Translations under genes and position numbers: made by a program
The notes under the pieces: generated by a model
Told to the model about the DNA's origin: nothing
Database searches by the model: none
What the model saw: only the letters and a program-made list of their open reading frames with translations
In this document: positions 21,808 through 47,600 of the stretch, in pieces
How positions within the stretch are numbered: position 1 is the first letter of the stretch
Layout: each line of letters begins with the position of its first letter
Assembly (NCBI GenBank): GCA_027574665.1
Contig: CM050659.1
Coordinates: 21,801,001 to 21,865,000, forward strand
DNA length: 64,000 nucleotides
Reading direction: 5' to 3'
DNA from: Rhynochetos jubatus
Taxonomy: Eukaryota; Chordata; Aves; Eurypygiformes; Rhynochetidae

Positions 21808-23394
21808 ATGGGGACAGCGTGGCCTCGGTTAAATGACCCCGATTACATCTTATAACAGCAGGAGGGGTTGGGTTTGCTTTGACTCAAAGGACAAAGTGAA
21901 GTAGGGCGGGCAGCCGGAGAGAACAGCGAGCCGTTGTGCCTGTTGCTCCCTGGGGGAGCGCCAGAGGAGGCTGATCTGCGGCCAAGAGGAAAGGGTTAGG
22001 GTAGGTACCGCATTGTTTCAAGCAAACAAGCCCCCCCGCAATGCCTCCCAGGGCTGGGGCCCCGCTAAGTGCGGAATGTGCGCTCGCTGCCCAGCTGTAC
22101 CTGGGCCGCTTTTGTTCTTAAATCGGCCGAGCAGAAGGCTGCGAGTAGCGCGGTGCCGCTTCAAACCGAGACGTGCTAAGTTTGCTTGCCTCGCCTGTGC
22201 TTTAAAAAAGGGAAAGTGGATGCCACCTTTCTGCTTTAGCACCTTAATGACACGAGATCAGGTCTTGGGGTGACAGGAGCTCTCGCGCCGCACCTGGCAC
22301 AACGGGACAGCACGGCGGGACCTGGCGGTCACAGCTCTGTAACAGAAGCGAGGGGAGATGCAGAAATCCGCGCGTGGGGCGGCATCTCTGTTAACGTTTA
22401 TCCTTGACCAGCTTGCGGGCGGTTCAAAACGGGAGCCCAGGTGAGAATGCAGTGGGTTTGGGGCTGGTTTTTGCCGTTAAAAGCGCAGGCGGGGACTCCA
22501 AGGGTCAGGCCCTGGGATCAGAGCTCTTCGTCTCGTTCAGTCAGCCTTGGTCTAACCTCAAGACTTCACGCTTCCAACTAAGGACAGGTTTGGCTTCGTT
22601 AAAGCCTTTGTCAACACAGCACGGATCTGATTGTCTTCAACACGTCCCCCCCCCGTGAAGGCGCAGCACGGTTCTAGACAGCAGCTCCCGGGGGGGCAGA
22701 GCGGGAGTGCAAACACACCCTGTTTCCGTCAGCCGTGAAAATGAGGGGCCAACGCCACCTGTGGGGGGGTCGAGTCAGCCCTGTTCCTCCGTGGCTGATA
22801 TCCTAAAGCAGATGATCCCCGGCTTCGCAGCAGCGCGTTACCCGGAAAGGCGGTTTGGTGGTTGATGCGGGGAGGGCGGCGCTGCTGCGAGACACCCGGG
22901 TTTCGCTCTCCGTGCGCCACTCGGAATTCCACGTAAGCGCTGGCTGCAAGGCGTACCGACTGCGCTTGGCACATCACCTTGGTGCTACCTTAGGCGAAAG
23001 ATGCACAAGATTTGTTGGGTTTAAGCTTCTAAAGTCTAAATGTTAGCCTCCAAAAGGGAAATCGATTTACTCTCGTGTAAGCAGAGCTGAGCCATGGGGC
23101 AGGCTCACTAAAAAACCACCAGCACCCAAAAAACCCCAAACCAAACACATAATGAGGGTTTATTTCTTGCGTTGCCTGGAACCGCAGAGCATCGCTGATT
23201 CACCACTGGAATACAGCGCAGTGAGCCCAAACTGCCGTCCTGGGAGGTGGGAGGTGTGGGGTTGGTTTTCTGACAAAGTTGGTGACCCATTTCTCAACTC
23301 GTGTCCTGCTCCTTTCCCAGCCAGGAAGTGTTTGATGGGGGACCCCGTTCAGTGAATTGGCTTGCCTGGCCAGCAGCTCCCCACATCGGGTTGT

Positions 23395-23740
23395 GCTCAA
23401 AGCTCATGGATGGGTTGGGAGGGACCTTGAAGCCCCCCCAGTCCCACCCCTGCCATGGGCAGGGACACCCTCCACCAGCCCAGGGTGCTCCCAGCCTCAT
23501 CCAGCCTGGCCTTGGACACTCCCAGGGATGGGGCATCCACAGCTTCTCTGGGAACCTGTCCCAGTGCTCCCCACCCTCTCTGGGCAGAATTCCTTCCCGA
23601 TGTCCCATCTCAATCTCCCTCTTTCTGTTTAAACCTGTTACCCCTTGTCCTGTCACTCCCTGCCCTTGGAAAAAGCCCCCCCACAGCTTCCTTGTAGCCC
23701 CCCTGGCACTGGAAAGCTGCTGCAGGTCTCTGATGTTGCA
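23395..23740 (-). mobile_element. CR1 3' fragment
   Basis: Reverse-orientation CR1. Its 3' end is near 23,395 (GGATGGGTTGGGAGGGACCTTGAAG on +), followed by the same block order in reverse: CCCTGCCATGGGCAGGG, AGCCTCATCCAGCCTGGCC, CCCACAGCTT-like, GTTTAAACCTGTTACC and CTTCCTTGTAGCCCCC. It belongs to the same young-looking subfamily as the copies at 8,495, 21,637, 35,895 and 61,413. Confidence 0.94.
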
Positions 23741-25429
23741 GTGGGCACTCAAACTGCGCTGGGTCGGTGAAACACCTCACCTGCTTGCGGGGGAATCGCT
23801 CTTTACTTCCCCTGCTGATGCCTTTTCCCCTCACAAGCCCTTAACGACACCTTACAGTTACACGCAGCGTTACTGCCGTGGTACGAACAGGATCCAGCTC
23901 TCCTCTTCCAGCCCGACCCCGGTTCTGTGTCAGAGCTGGTCCTGACAGGCGCTTGTTTGACCGTCATCGACTGGGAGGCTCTAAAGCCCTTCGGTCACAG
24001 ATCTTGAGCAACGAGTTCAGTGTTTAGTAAGGACTGTTTCCAGGGTCTGTTTCTTTTAAAGTGTCTGATCTTGGGTGTCACTTGGCATAACTCACTCTGT
24101 TCCTCCTCTCCGCTGGTGACAGCTCTCTCGTGCCTTCGTCCGGGTAAGCTGGCTTGTCACGTGCCGTCCCTCTTCAGCTGAACTCAGCGATAACCCTTCT
24201 TCGCAGACCGAGCTTTCTAGTCCCGCTGTGGGTGTAGTTACACTCTGGCCTTCTCTAGCTACCCCAGGGTTTTTGAAGTAGAGGGCCTAAATATAATCTT
24301 GTATCAGTCATGCCCAAACTGGATTTTGTTCCTCTTTGACCTCGTTTCTCAGGCTCAAGAAGGTAATTTTAAATTCTGAACCTGCTTTCTGAAGAACTTG
24401 CTGCTACTTGGAGCTTTCTGGAACCTTCACACCTAGTAAATGACCCCAGACCGCATGTCCTTCCAGTCACGCGCGGGGTGTCCGCTGGGAGTCTACGTGA
24501 CGGTTTTGAAGCGGGGTGCTGTCACTTCACCTGCATCCTAGCTCCTTGTGTGTAATGGTGAGGATGGCACTGCTCATCCTGTTTCTTCCTTCTCCACAAG
24601 CTCTGTCACAAAGGATTTAGAATTCATCAGGAATAGGGATGCGGTTCTTCACAAACTGCACGTGTTACACTTGCAACTAACGCCCGGTGTAAGCCTTCCC
24701 CTTCTCCAACGTCGCCTGACAAGCTGCTGTGTCCCGCTGCCTTTGCAGCACCGCCACATGGAGTTCAGTTCCTCAAAGAACCGGGCCCAGCCCAGGTTCT
24801 GCTCTCACCGCCTGCAGCCCGTACGCGCGGCTGCTTCCCTCCGAGCTCCTGTAAGGTCCGCTGAATCCGGAGAATTCCGCTGCATTCCGCTTTGGAAACG
24901 TCCGCGTCGTGCGGGCGCATGCTGCAAACAGCAGCCCTCGGCCCGCGGCAGGTCCCTGCAGTCTAGGTAGAGCGCGCTTCGTGTAAATGTGTTCGTGGTT
25001 TGAAACCAAGCATCGGACAGCCCGCTGGCCCACGAGTGCAAGCAGCTTGCTTACGCGTGTCACCCGTGTGGTGCCAGCAGGCTGACCAAAGGCTGTCCTG
25101 TTTCATGCTGACCCATTTTAAACGTGGAAAAACCGGCCACGTGGCTCTACACCAATTAAAAGGTCGGTACTGACACGGGCAGTCGTTCCTGTTGCCATAA
25201 ACCAACCGAACGTGTCCTAAAAAATTAATGTTCCTTCCTAGAAAAGCTCTTTCCTCGTTCCTTTTAGTTCCCTGCGCAAGTAGGCGCAGTCTGCTTTACA
25301 TCCCGGATTTTCTTTCTCCCCTTCCCCTCGGGGTTCTCGGGGGGTGAGCTGGCAGTGCCCTGCCCAGAGCAAGTTCTGCACAGGGAACGCTGGAGCTGCT
25401 CCCAAGGAGAAGGGAGGGTTTAGTTGATG

Positions 25430-27089
25430 CGTACACAGACATGGTTTATTTTTGCCCAAATCTGTCTGAACCGGAGATAAAAATACACATCCATGCGATA
25501 AAGGAAAACCTTGCCCTGAAATCGCAAGCTCGTCTGTTCGAGAGAAGCCGCGTACAAAATCTTTTACTTTCTGTACAGTGACGATACCAAATAGTTTTTC
25601 TTTAACCATCATATACACAACACAAATATTATGAATAGAAATCTATAAATACTTTAAAATGAACTGGTAACATGTAGCAGTCGAGGGCCACAGTCGTACA
25701 AAATGTAAGCAACATATATAGAAAACCATTAAGAAAGTGCAAAGTAGAACAGTATCGAGAGCCGCCGCCGTTTCCAGCGCTCCTGGTTCACGTGTGAAGA
25801 GCGAGCAGGGATGCAGGAGCGCGGTTACAGCTCCAAAGAAGACACAGTACAGGATTCTGCACACAGAACGATGAACTATTATTACATCGGATCCTCCTAC
25901 TCCTTCACATCTATGACTTCCAGTTAATAACAGTTTTATAATGGGTTTCTGTAAAGAGTGATTTGTCCCTTTGTAGCAAGTTCCACGGAACAGAGCCCCC
26001 GGGCACAGACCGTTTCCCGGTAAGCGAAACAAGGCTCCCTGGGAAACTGCTGCGGTTCCTGGCTGCCTTGTTACGCTTACCGTGCTTAAAGGTGAACGGA
26101 AATACCTTCCCGTGAGCTGACAGGACCGTTTAGGCCCCGATCCTCTAAATTACAGCCAGGTAACCTGTACCATTACTCACGTGGATGCGAAGGTCGAGAG
26201 GATCAGTGCCTCGAAACCACAACCGCCAATCACCCCTCGAAAAACAACCCCACAACTCCTTCGAGTTTCGCTCTCCTTAGAGACGAGCGCCCGGCGACGG
26301 CGCTGCTGTTTGCCAGCCGAGACGCAGGTCCTGCAGCCTGATTTCCCAACCTCCTGCAGCAGCGCAAGTCTGGTTTACGCTGCGTGTCCTAGGGGAAAGC
26401 TCCGCTCGAGTTAAAACACAGCGGCAAGTAAGAACAGGCTTGGCGAGATGGAAGCTGAAATGGTTCGTTCAACGCTCTTGAATGAAATTTCAAAGGACTG
26501 GGGTTTAGAAAGCTTTTCCGTTCACCTTTGTTTCAGTACGTGCACTCTGTAGTCGTTTTCAGGCACTGTAAGTATTCAAGATACTAAGTGACGTGCAGAG
26601 GAATCCATCCGTTCCCAAGCAGAGCATTATCAGTGATCTCTAGCGAGTTCCTGACTCACGCTGTTTTGTTTTCAAACGCAGAAGGGTAGACTTGACTCTC
26701 TTTTTCTTCCCTATCAGTATCTCAGTGTGACAGAAGAATCGTCACAGTTATATTACTTTTCTCCTTGGACCATAGGCCAGACTCGAGAAGGAATGAAGAG
26801 CAGTTGCCAGCAGTCTGAGTGTGCTAGAGAAACAACAGTAACGTTACCTGGTGGTGCTGCTTCACATAAGGATGTCTGTCTGGAAACTGGAGCTGATCAC
26901 GTGAAACTCTGAAGACGATCAGGGTCTAATCTGCTAATAATGAAGAATCTGGAGTCTAAGGTACGCTCTGATAGAGATTTCAGAAACATTCATCCATTGG
27001 GTATATCTTCTGAACGTGTGGTATCTACAGTATACACAGACAGCCAAAACTGAGGCGTGAGAAGGAACCATCTGCACGGCGCGACTTGT
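25430..27089 (-). terminator. ACSL4: ACSL4 3' UTR and likely poly(A) signal
   Basis: About 1.65 kb after the ACSL4 stop codon. A minus-strand AATAAA at 25,445-25,450 is followed by GT-rich sequence (GTCTGTGTACGC), so cleavage near 25,430 is likely. The distal part (25,540-25,760) is AT-rich with ATATA and TTTTAAAG-like motifs typical of 3' UTRs. I saw no better AATAAA between this point and the stop, but alternative ends are possible. Confidence 0.6.
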
Positions 27090-41027
<13,938 letters not shown>

Positions 41028-41582
41028 TGCGGGTGTTTAAAGAAGAAACTCCCTTATTGTGTTCTGAAGCAGGCAAGAGCAAAGCAGCAGCGTGGGACGG
41101 CGCAGGAAGGAGCAACAGCAAGTGAAGCTTAGGCAGTTCTGTTTCCAAGCAGCCGCTAAAATTTTAGTAACCTTTGCGAGCCAACAGTGGACATCTGTGG
41201 GTGAAGACCAGAGCCAAGCAGAGGGCAGGAAAAAAAACAAGAAAGAATTAAATTAGTAATAGTACAGTCAGTCCGTTAGTTTGAGTCCTTCTAAGAGTTC
41301 ATTCAGACGCATCGAGACAGAGACACAAATAACTGATTTAGAGGTGTGTACACAGCCCGGATCAGCAGCGTACTGCTCTGAAGCCGGAAGAGGAGGAATC
41401 TTTTTCCATACTTGTTTGTTGCATCCACAAATATTTACTTTTCAAAGACTTGTCCCCATTCTGTTTGCACAGTTCAGATGAATTCTGTCCTCCCCATCAT
41501 AATATTGTGCTTAAACTGTTTGAGGAATGCTACAATTGTGTAATTACGGGAAAGGTCAACAGTTGTTTTCCCCCTAAATATT

Positions 41583-41604
41583 TGTACTATTTACAAATAG
41601 TACA
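41583..41604 (+). repeat. Near-perfect palindrome, 10-bp arms
   Basis: TGTACTATTT (41,583-41,592), a two-base centre AC, then AAATAGTACA (41,595-41,604). It would form a tight 10-bp cruciform or hairpin. Confidence 0.95.
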
Positions 41605-41647
41605 GGAAAAGATACAGGAGGTTTCTTTACTGCTTTTCAGAATATTC

Positions 41648-41683
41648 TATCAAGGTACATTCAGATTAAGCTGTACCTTGATA
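41648..41683 (+). repeat. Perfect inverted repeat, 12-bp arms
   Basis: TATCAAGGTACA (41,648-41,659) and its exact reverse complement TGTACCTTGATA (41,672-41,683), separated by a 12-base loop. It lies 44 bp after the palindrome at 41,583. Confidence 0.95.
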
Positions 41684-44600
41684 CAGAGTCCTCAAAAGTC
41701 TACATGTTATAATCTAGAAACTACATAATATTCCAAAACTGCTTTATTAACCTGACCCCAGCAACCGAATCTTTAATCCATTCATTTTCAACTACGAATG
41801 TCTGACTCTTGGGATGGGATTACACAGATCTGCTTTTCCTTCCCTCCAAAAACTACTTGAATGGATGCATCTCAGAATTCCAGGTATGGAAAATGGATTC
41901 CACTTTCACCAATTACCCCAATTCAAAATAAAGCATACTTTGGCAAGGTTTTGCCTGCATGTCAGAAATCTTTCCTCATTAAGAAGAACTGGGCCTGAAG
42001 AAAAGCATCATAGCAAACCACAGTTGTGGCCAGCCCACTGGTCTGTAACTGGTGTGCACTGGCACGGTAAAGACAGAGGTTCTTATCTTCGTCTGGGTGG
42101 CACGCACACATGGCACGCCAACACATCGCGAGTGATGCACGCGGCAGGACGTACAAACGGCAGAGGTGCCCCGACACGGAGCAGCACCTCGGCCACGGGA
42201 GTGGGTACTGCTGCCTGGCCCCCTGCAAAGCCCCGCTTTCATGGGCAGAGTCTCATCAACGGAACCGATGAGAATAGGCACGTTTTCAGGGCTCCATATG
42301 GGCACACCTCAAAATGTACCTTTATGACCTTCATTGCCAGCCTCAGGGGATGAGGGAGGCTACAATGAACGCTGCAGGTTAAACAAGACAACTGCTACTA
42401 ACAGCACAACAGAATCTATTGATAGGGTGTCGGGTTTTAAGAACAATTCCTGCATCTGCAGTTGTGTTGTAGCCTTTCCTCCATTTGAGAGGGAGGAAAG
42501 GAATAGGCTCATATTTACTTGAATTCTTTAACTAATGTTCTGGACTGACCAGTACTATAAAAAGACATTAACTTTTCCAATCAATTTAATCTCCTGTACA
42601 TTAATTTTATAAATGATATTTAAGCTATTTAGAAGCTTGTATACACTGAATTTTCAGAGCATTTACAAAGAACTGAGAAACCCTGTTTTCACACATTGGC
42701 TTGCTTACCACTTTCTAATCAAATCTATAGTGACTAGTGGTATCTATGAATGTATACTTATTGCACTTATCTTTCCATTCTTTCTTACTGCATCTGGGCA
42801 ACAGTGAAGTAAGCTGAAGGCTCTGGGCTAAGAGCTGTCCCTTTTTTCACCGTATCTAAACATGGCAACCTGCCCCTCTTGCCATCTAAGCACTGATGAG
42901 ATGCAAAGAACCCAATGAATTACAGGGATTTCAACAGGTACTTCACAACATCCGTTTCACATTTCAGTACTGATGATCAGTCTTTACAACACAACTAGGT
43001 TGCAGGGTGGATTGTATAACTCTGTGTGAGAAGAGGTCTGCGTTTGAAAAATTACACCCTACTGACGTCACCTGATAGGCCTTTCTGCATGCATGAAACG
43101 TGTGGGTTTATGTGTGAGATGAACCTGAAGCTGACGAAGCAGCAAAACTGACTTCAGTGTTGATCACCAACCTAAGAACTTTTACAGTTTCCTGGAGCAA
43201 CTTTCTAACATGCTGGAAAACCTCACCAGATTACAATTTCAGGCATCATTTTGAAGAAAGTAATGATAAAAACATCTTAATGGGAAAGAATGTTTGGTTT
43301 GTCCTAAAGCTGTCACCCTGCTGAAATCAGTTTTAACATTTGAATTTTAAGTGCCTGTACACACGCATTTGGCATACTCACATGCAGCTGTGCCCGTGTT
43401 CACGTTAGCAAAACCCAGCTTGCATTTTTCATTTTGCAACTTCATTTGAAAGACTTTAGAAAGTGTTTATAAAAACAGATAACTTAGCTAATTCGTACAC
43501 ATCTGTGGTAACTGAAGATGTTCCTATCGACAAAAATCAGTTGTAATTATTAACAGACATCGGTTGGAAAAGCTTCCTAAGTCCCAAAAAGACAAACCTG
43601 GCTTTGTCCTTTGACCATACTGATGTAAGAACTGGCACACACACACACAGAGTACTTACAAGGGGTCTGCCAGCGCCGACTGAGGGCTTTTCAGTGGTGA
43701 TCAGATCTATATTAAAACAGAAAAAAAAAAGTATTAGAGGGAATGCATGTTCCCAGCAACAGCAATCAGTGTGTGCTGGGCATGACTGCGGTCCAAGACA
43801 AACCCAAACCAGATGTGGTTTCTCCCCTGGACAGTTGTGCTTTCAGCATCTCCCAAGGATTTTTCCTTGGGTGAATAAGCTGCTAGGAATTTTGAAATGA
43901 TAACTCTCTAGACTGGAGTTCATTTACCATTTGCAGTGACTTGTTCCAGTGTTCCATTAGAAACCTCACCCGTGAGGTAATATTTCCTTATTACTCTTAT
44001 ATGCTGGGTGTTTACAAACATTCCATAGTCCAAGCTGAGTATAGAAAGCAAATAACTGACGCAAATGCCCGTACAAGCACTGACACTGTGTTTTACAGAC
44101 CCCCACATACGGACGAGATGTTCTTTCGAGCATAACCTGACTTTAATAGCCTCAATTAAAGCTTCAGGGACAGATAATGCGCAACACTCTTCTCGTCCTG
44201 CAGCCAGGGCCACAGAGCAAAGTCTGAAATCAGAGCACAGGTTCTGGAACAGAACAGACATCCTCTCTTCACATTTCTTCATGAATTTAACTGAAAATCT
44301 AAGAAACAAGTAGTGACTTTATTTATATATATATATAAAAATAGCTTTTAAATAGTCACAAAAGCTTGAGACTAAGTAAGAGCAAAAGTGTGTGTGGGGA
44401 AGAGGGAGAGCGTTCATACCCCTGGAAGCGGCTCCTCGCAGAGGAGGAAATGCCCTAATCTTCTCAGCATTTAACTACTCCAACAGAAACTGGTCCAGCA
44501 TTTGCACACACAACTTTAATTTCTAAGTGTAACTCAGAACCCAAAGAAGTACCCATGGCTAGAAATTTTATCCTATACAGTTTAGTTTTAATACGGCAGC

Positions 44601-47600
44601 AAATTAGTATCTTTGCTAGGAAAGGCTTGAAATCAGGCCAAGTCCAAAACACCATAAAGGTTTAATATTGAAAGTATGTGAATAACAGAGTTTGTCCTTC
44701 CTCTTGTCTTACAAAGCTTGCCAGGGATAATTTACTGTGTAACAGCACGACTACAAGACCACATACTACTTTTTCAGTCATTAACTGCAACTTTTAAAAT
44801 GTTGGGTTTGCTGCGTTAGGATACGGGAGATGACGCTGGCCAGGAAAAGGGGAGCTTTCCAGTTTGTGAAGGAAACCTGGAATCTGCAAAGCAAGAAGTT
44901 GTTAGTTTAAAACCACCAGCAAAGGCAGTCCTGGTTCCCCTGCAACTGAGCTCTTGCCAGCGTCAAATGGAGACACAGTTCTGCCTTTAGCGTAAGTATT
45001 CGGGGTTGGCTCCTTTCAGGAAGTTCGGAAATCTTCAGAACAATCCACTATGAATAAGTAACTATTTCTGGAATTTCTCTAGCATTCAGGCAGATCTAAA
45101 CCTTTTGGAAACCACAGTAAGCATTCATCATTTGTAAGGGGAAAGAACTGACCTCAGTCGCTGTGTGGGTTATCAGTTACCGTCAGTTTTTGGAAGGGGA
45201 TTTAATCAATATCCAGCAGTCCTGAACTGGTTCCAGTACTGGAACTGCAAGGGGCGGGATTCAAACACAAGTTGCAGAAAGACTGAGAAAATACTCCTTT
45301 GCCAGGAAGATGCAGCAAGCTTAAACCCAACACGGAAATGAGTGCGTGCTACTTGGCTCGCTACGGAGTTTGATTCTCCAGCTTTATACCGGTCACACAC
45401 AAGAACGAGAGAACATTTCAACAGATGAGAAGGCTGTGACTAAAGAGCAAAAAGAGTTAGAAGAACCCCGTGACTAACTACAACTCTTGGGGATAGAGAG
45501 ATTGAAAGAAAACAAACTAAGGGAAATGGTTGGGGGTTTATATCGCGTCAGTGTTCAATGAGAACAAACTCTGCCGATATGAATGCAAGTTACTCACCGT
45601 AGGGAAAAAAGTACACAAGGTGTGATTTTTGTTCCTTTCTCACAGGCAGATTTCTACATATTTTCCTCCTGCACAATTTGGTAGGTCAGCATAGGGCAGT
45701 GAAAACTCCAGAGGCACTCTAATCAAAGGCCAGCAGGTTTCAGAAGTGCTTCTGTGCTTCTCTCAGTGCAATGGCAGCTCAAAGTCTGAGAGTTTGAGAG
45801 CTCTTACTATGTCTGTACAGCGTAAATACTAGTGCCTATATCCTGAAAAACCGGGAGAGGGGAAGGTCAGATACAGTGGATCCTGATGTAAGTTGAGGGT
45901 CCCTGTTTAAATATACACATTCTATTTGAAATAGCAAAACCACAAGTAGTAGGAAATCTTGTTTCTCTTACTACCCCTTAAAAAGCAGTTAATACAGTGT
46001 TTTACTTAGCTACTAAACAAAGATCATATTTATTTTGGTTTCAAGAAAAATACCATTATTGTCCTTTATTTCCCTACTTCTGTGTTACTACCTCAGAACG
46101 CAGATGTGCTTAATGTCAACCAGATAAACAATCAGTTTGTAAGTGTCAAGTGTCATACATCTATTGCTGCAATAGCTATTCCAATGGAAACCAGACCCGC
46201 CACGCTGACCCAGGATTTCTCAATTATCTAACAGCCCGGCGTGAAACTCTCCCTCCTAATCTTGTAACTCAAGGGCAAGCAAATATTTGGTGAAAGGGTA
46301 AGAGCTGTTTGCGTGCCCCAAAGGCAGCAGACGTGGAAAGGCCAAGGCAAGATTCCACAACGGAAAACTGTCTACTGACAATACACCGAATTGGGAAAGT
46401 ATTTCCTCAGGACCCACCTCGGTTACTTTTGCCTCATTAAACGCTCTCCAGAATCTGCGCTGTGAATACCTGAGGCTCATTTGCTCCGGCGCTTCCTCTC
46501 TGCCGAGCCGCACGCCACCTGTACTGGCTGTGCTGTGATCTGATCAAAGGCCTAGGGCACGCAGGGTTTCAAGTCAATCCCGTGTACGCTAGCTGTCACT
46601 GTAACACAGAGCAAACTCAGCTGCACAGCACTTGTGTGCGGTGAAGGAAGGGAGGGGCTCCCTTATGTTTCACTGGCATGTTAGTTTGGGGTCTGGTGCC
46701 TTGGCCGGGCAAGTGAAGATCTCGGTTCTCCCTTCATTTTCAGGGCATGATAAAAGTAAATAACTGATGTACCAGTGTTTTACAGTCTACACAGCCAGAT
46801 TAATATTCCTGTTTCTGTAATATGACAGAACGTGTGATGGGGGTACTGCACACTAACAGGACCTGTCTAACTAACATTTTGCTTCTAATTGCTGGCTGCT
46901 TTCCTGGGTCTCTTGAACACTCATTTTTTATCTGTTTTCAGCTTACTGTCAGTAGTAGGAACATATGCATGGACAACAGGTTGTTTAAGAATCAGGGTGC
47001 TCATCTCCCCTCTTACGTTATTATCCTATGCTTATGATAACCTTTTCAACACCATCCTTTCACAACGTAAGGAAATTAGGACATCAGGTGTTTTTTGGTT
47101 TGCAAGTAATGATGAGGGAATACAGGAAATAATCTCCCTGGGTAAAAGTTTTTCAACATCCATCCAGAGACAGTGTATTTATGCTTATGCCTTACAACTG
47201 CTTCACTGATTCCTGGAGTGCATATGCTCAAGTACAGACTCCGATCAAGTCATAGTATTAGGGTTGGACAAATGTTAATGATGGTTTACTCAACAAGGCA
47301 AATGAATTCATCACTGACATTATGCTAGCTGTACAGATTAAATATTAACACTTATTTCCTGGCCTTAAATCTGGTGCGTTACCAAACAGCTGTACAGCGT
47401 GACCTAGGAGGAATTGTATGTACTCGTGTGATGACGCATTAGAAATACTTAAAATGGCATTTCCCGATGTGAAATAAAATAGTAACTTGAGTCTATTACT
47501 ACATAAAAAAAAACAGTTCGGAGAAAGTAAACACCGAATCATTCTTTTTTAAATAGGATTAAGCAAATAGATTTGTCTGACCAAAGCTTAGTAGCATGAG

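Larger units (their letters stand above)
19769..25429. other. Intergenic stretch between KCNE5 and ACSL4
   Basis: About 5.7 kb between the KCNE5 promoter and the ACSL4 3' end. Apart from the CR1 copies at 21,637 and 23,395 I see no gene. Open frames up to about 216 codons lie either in CR1 or in CpG-rich DNA and resemble no family. Confidence 0.6.

Noticed and set aside
21232..21855. 207-codon open frame on the plus strand
   Set aside because: Its last third is CR1 and the rest has no recognisable similarity or splice context.
23301..23945. 214-codon open frame on the plus strand
   Set aside because: It is almost entirely antisense CR1; no reverse-transcriptase or endonuclease motifs.
41814..42353. 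179-codon open frame on the plus strand in the ACSL4 5'-UTR intron
   Set aside because: Not recognisable, no flanking promoter or splice structure; its length is still plausible by chance in 20 kb of intron.
43634..43650. Possible functional element at the CA run
   Set aside because: An ordinary short dinucleotide microsatellite.
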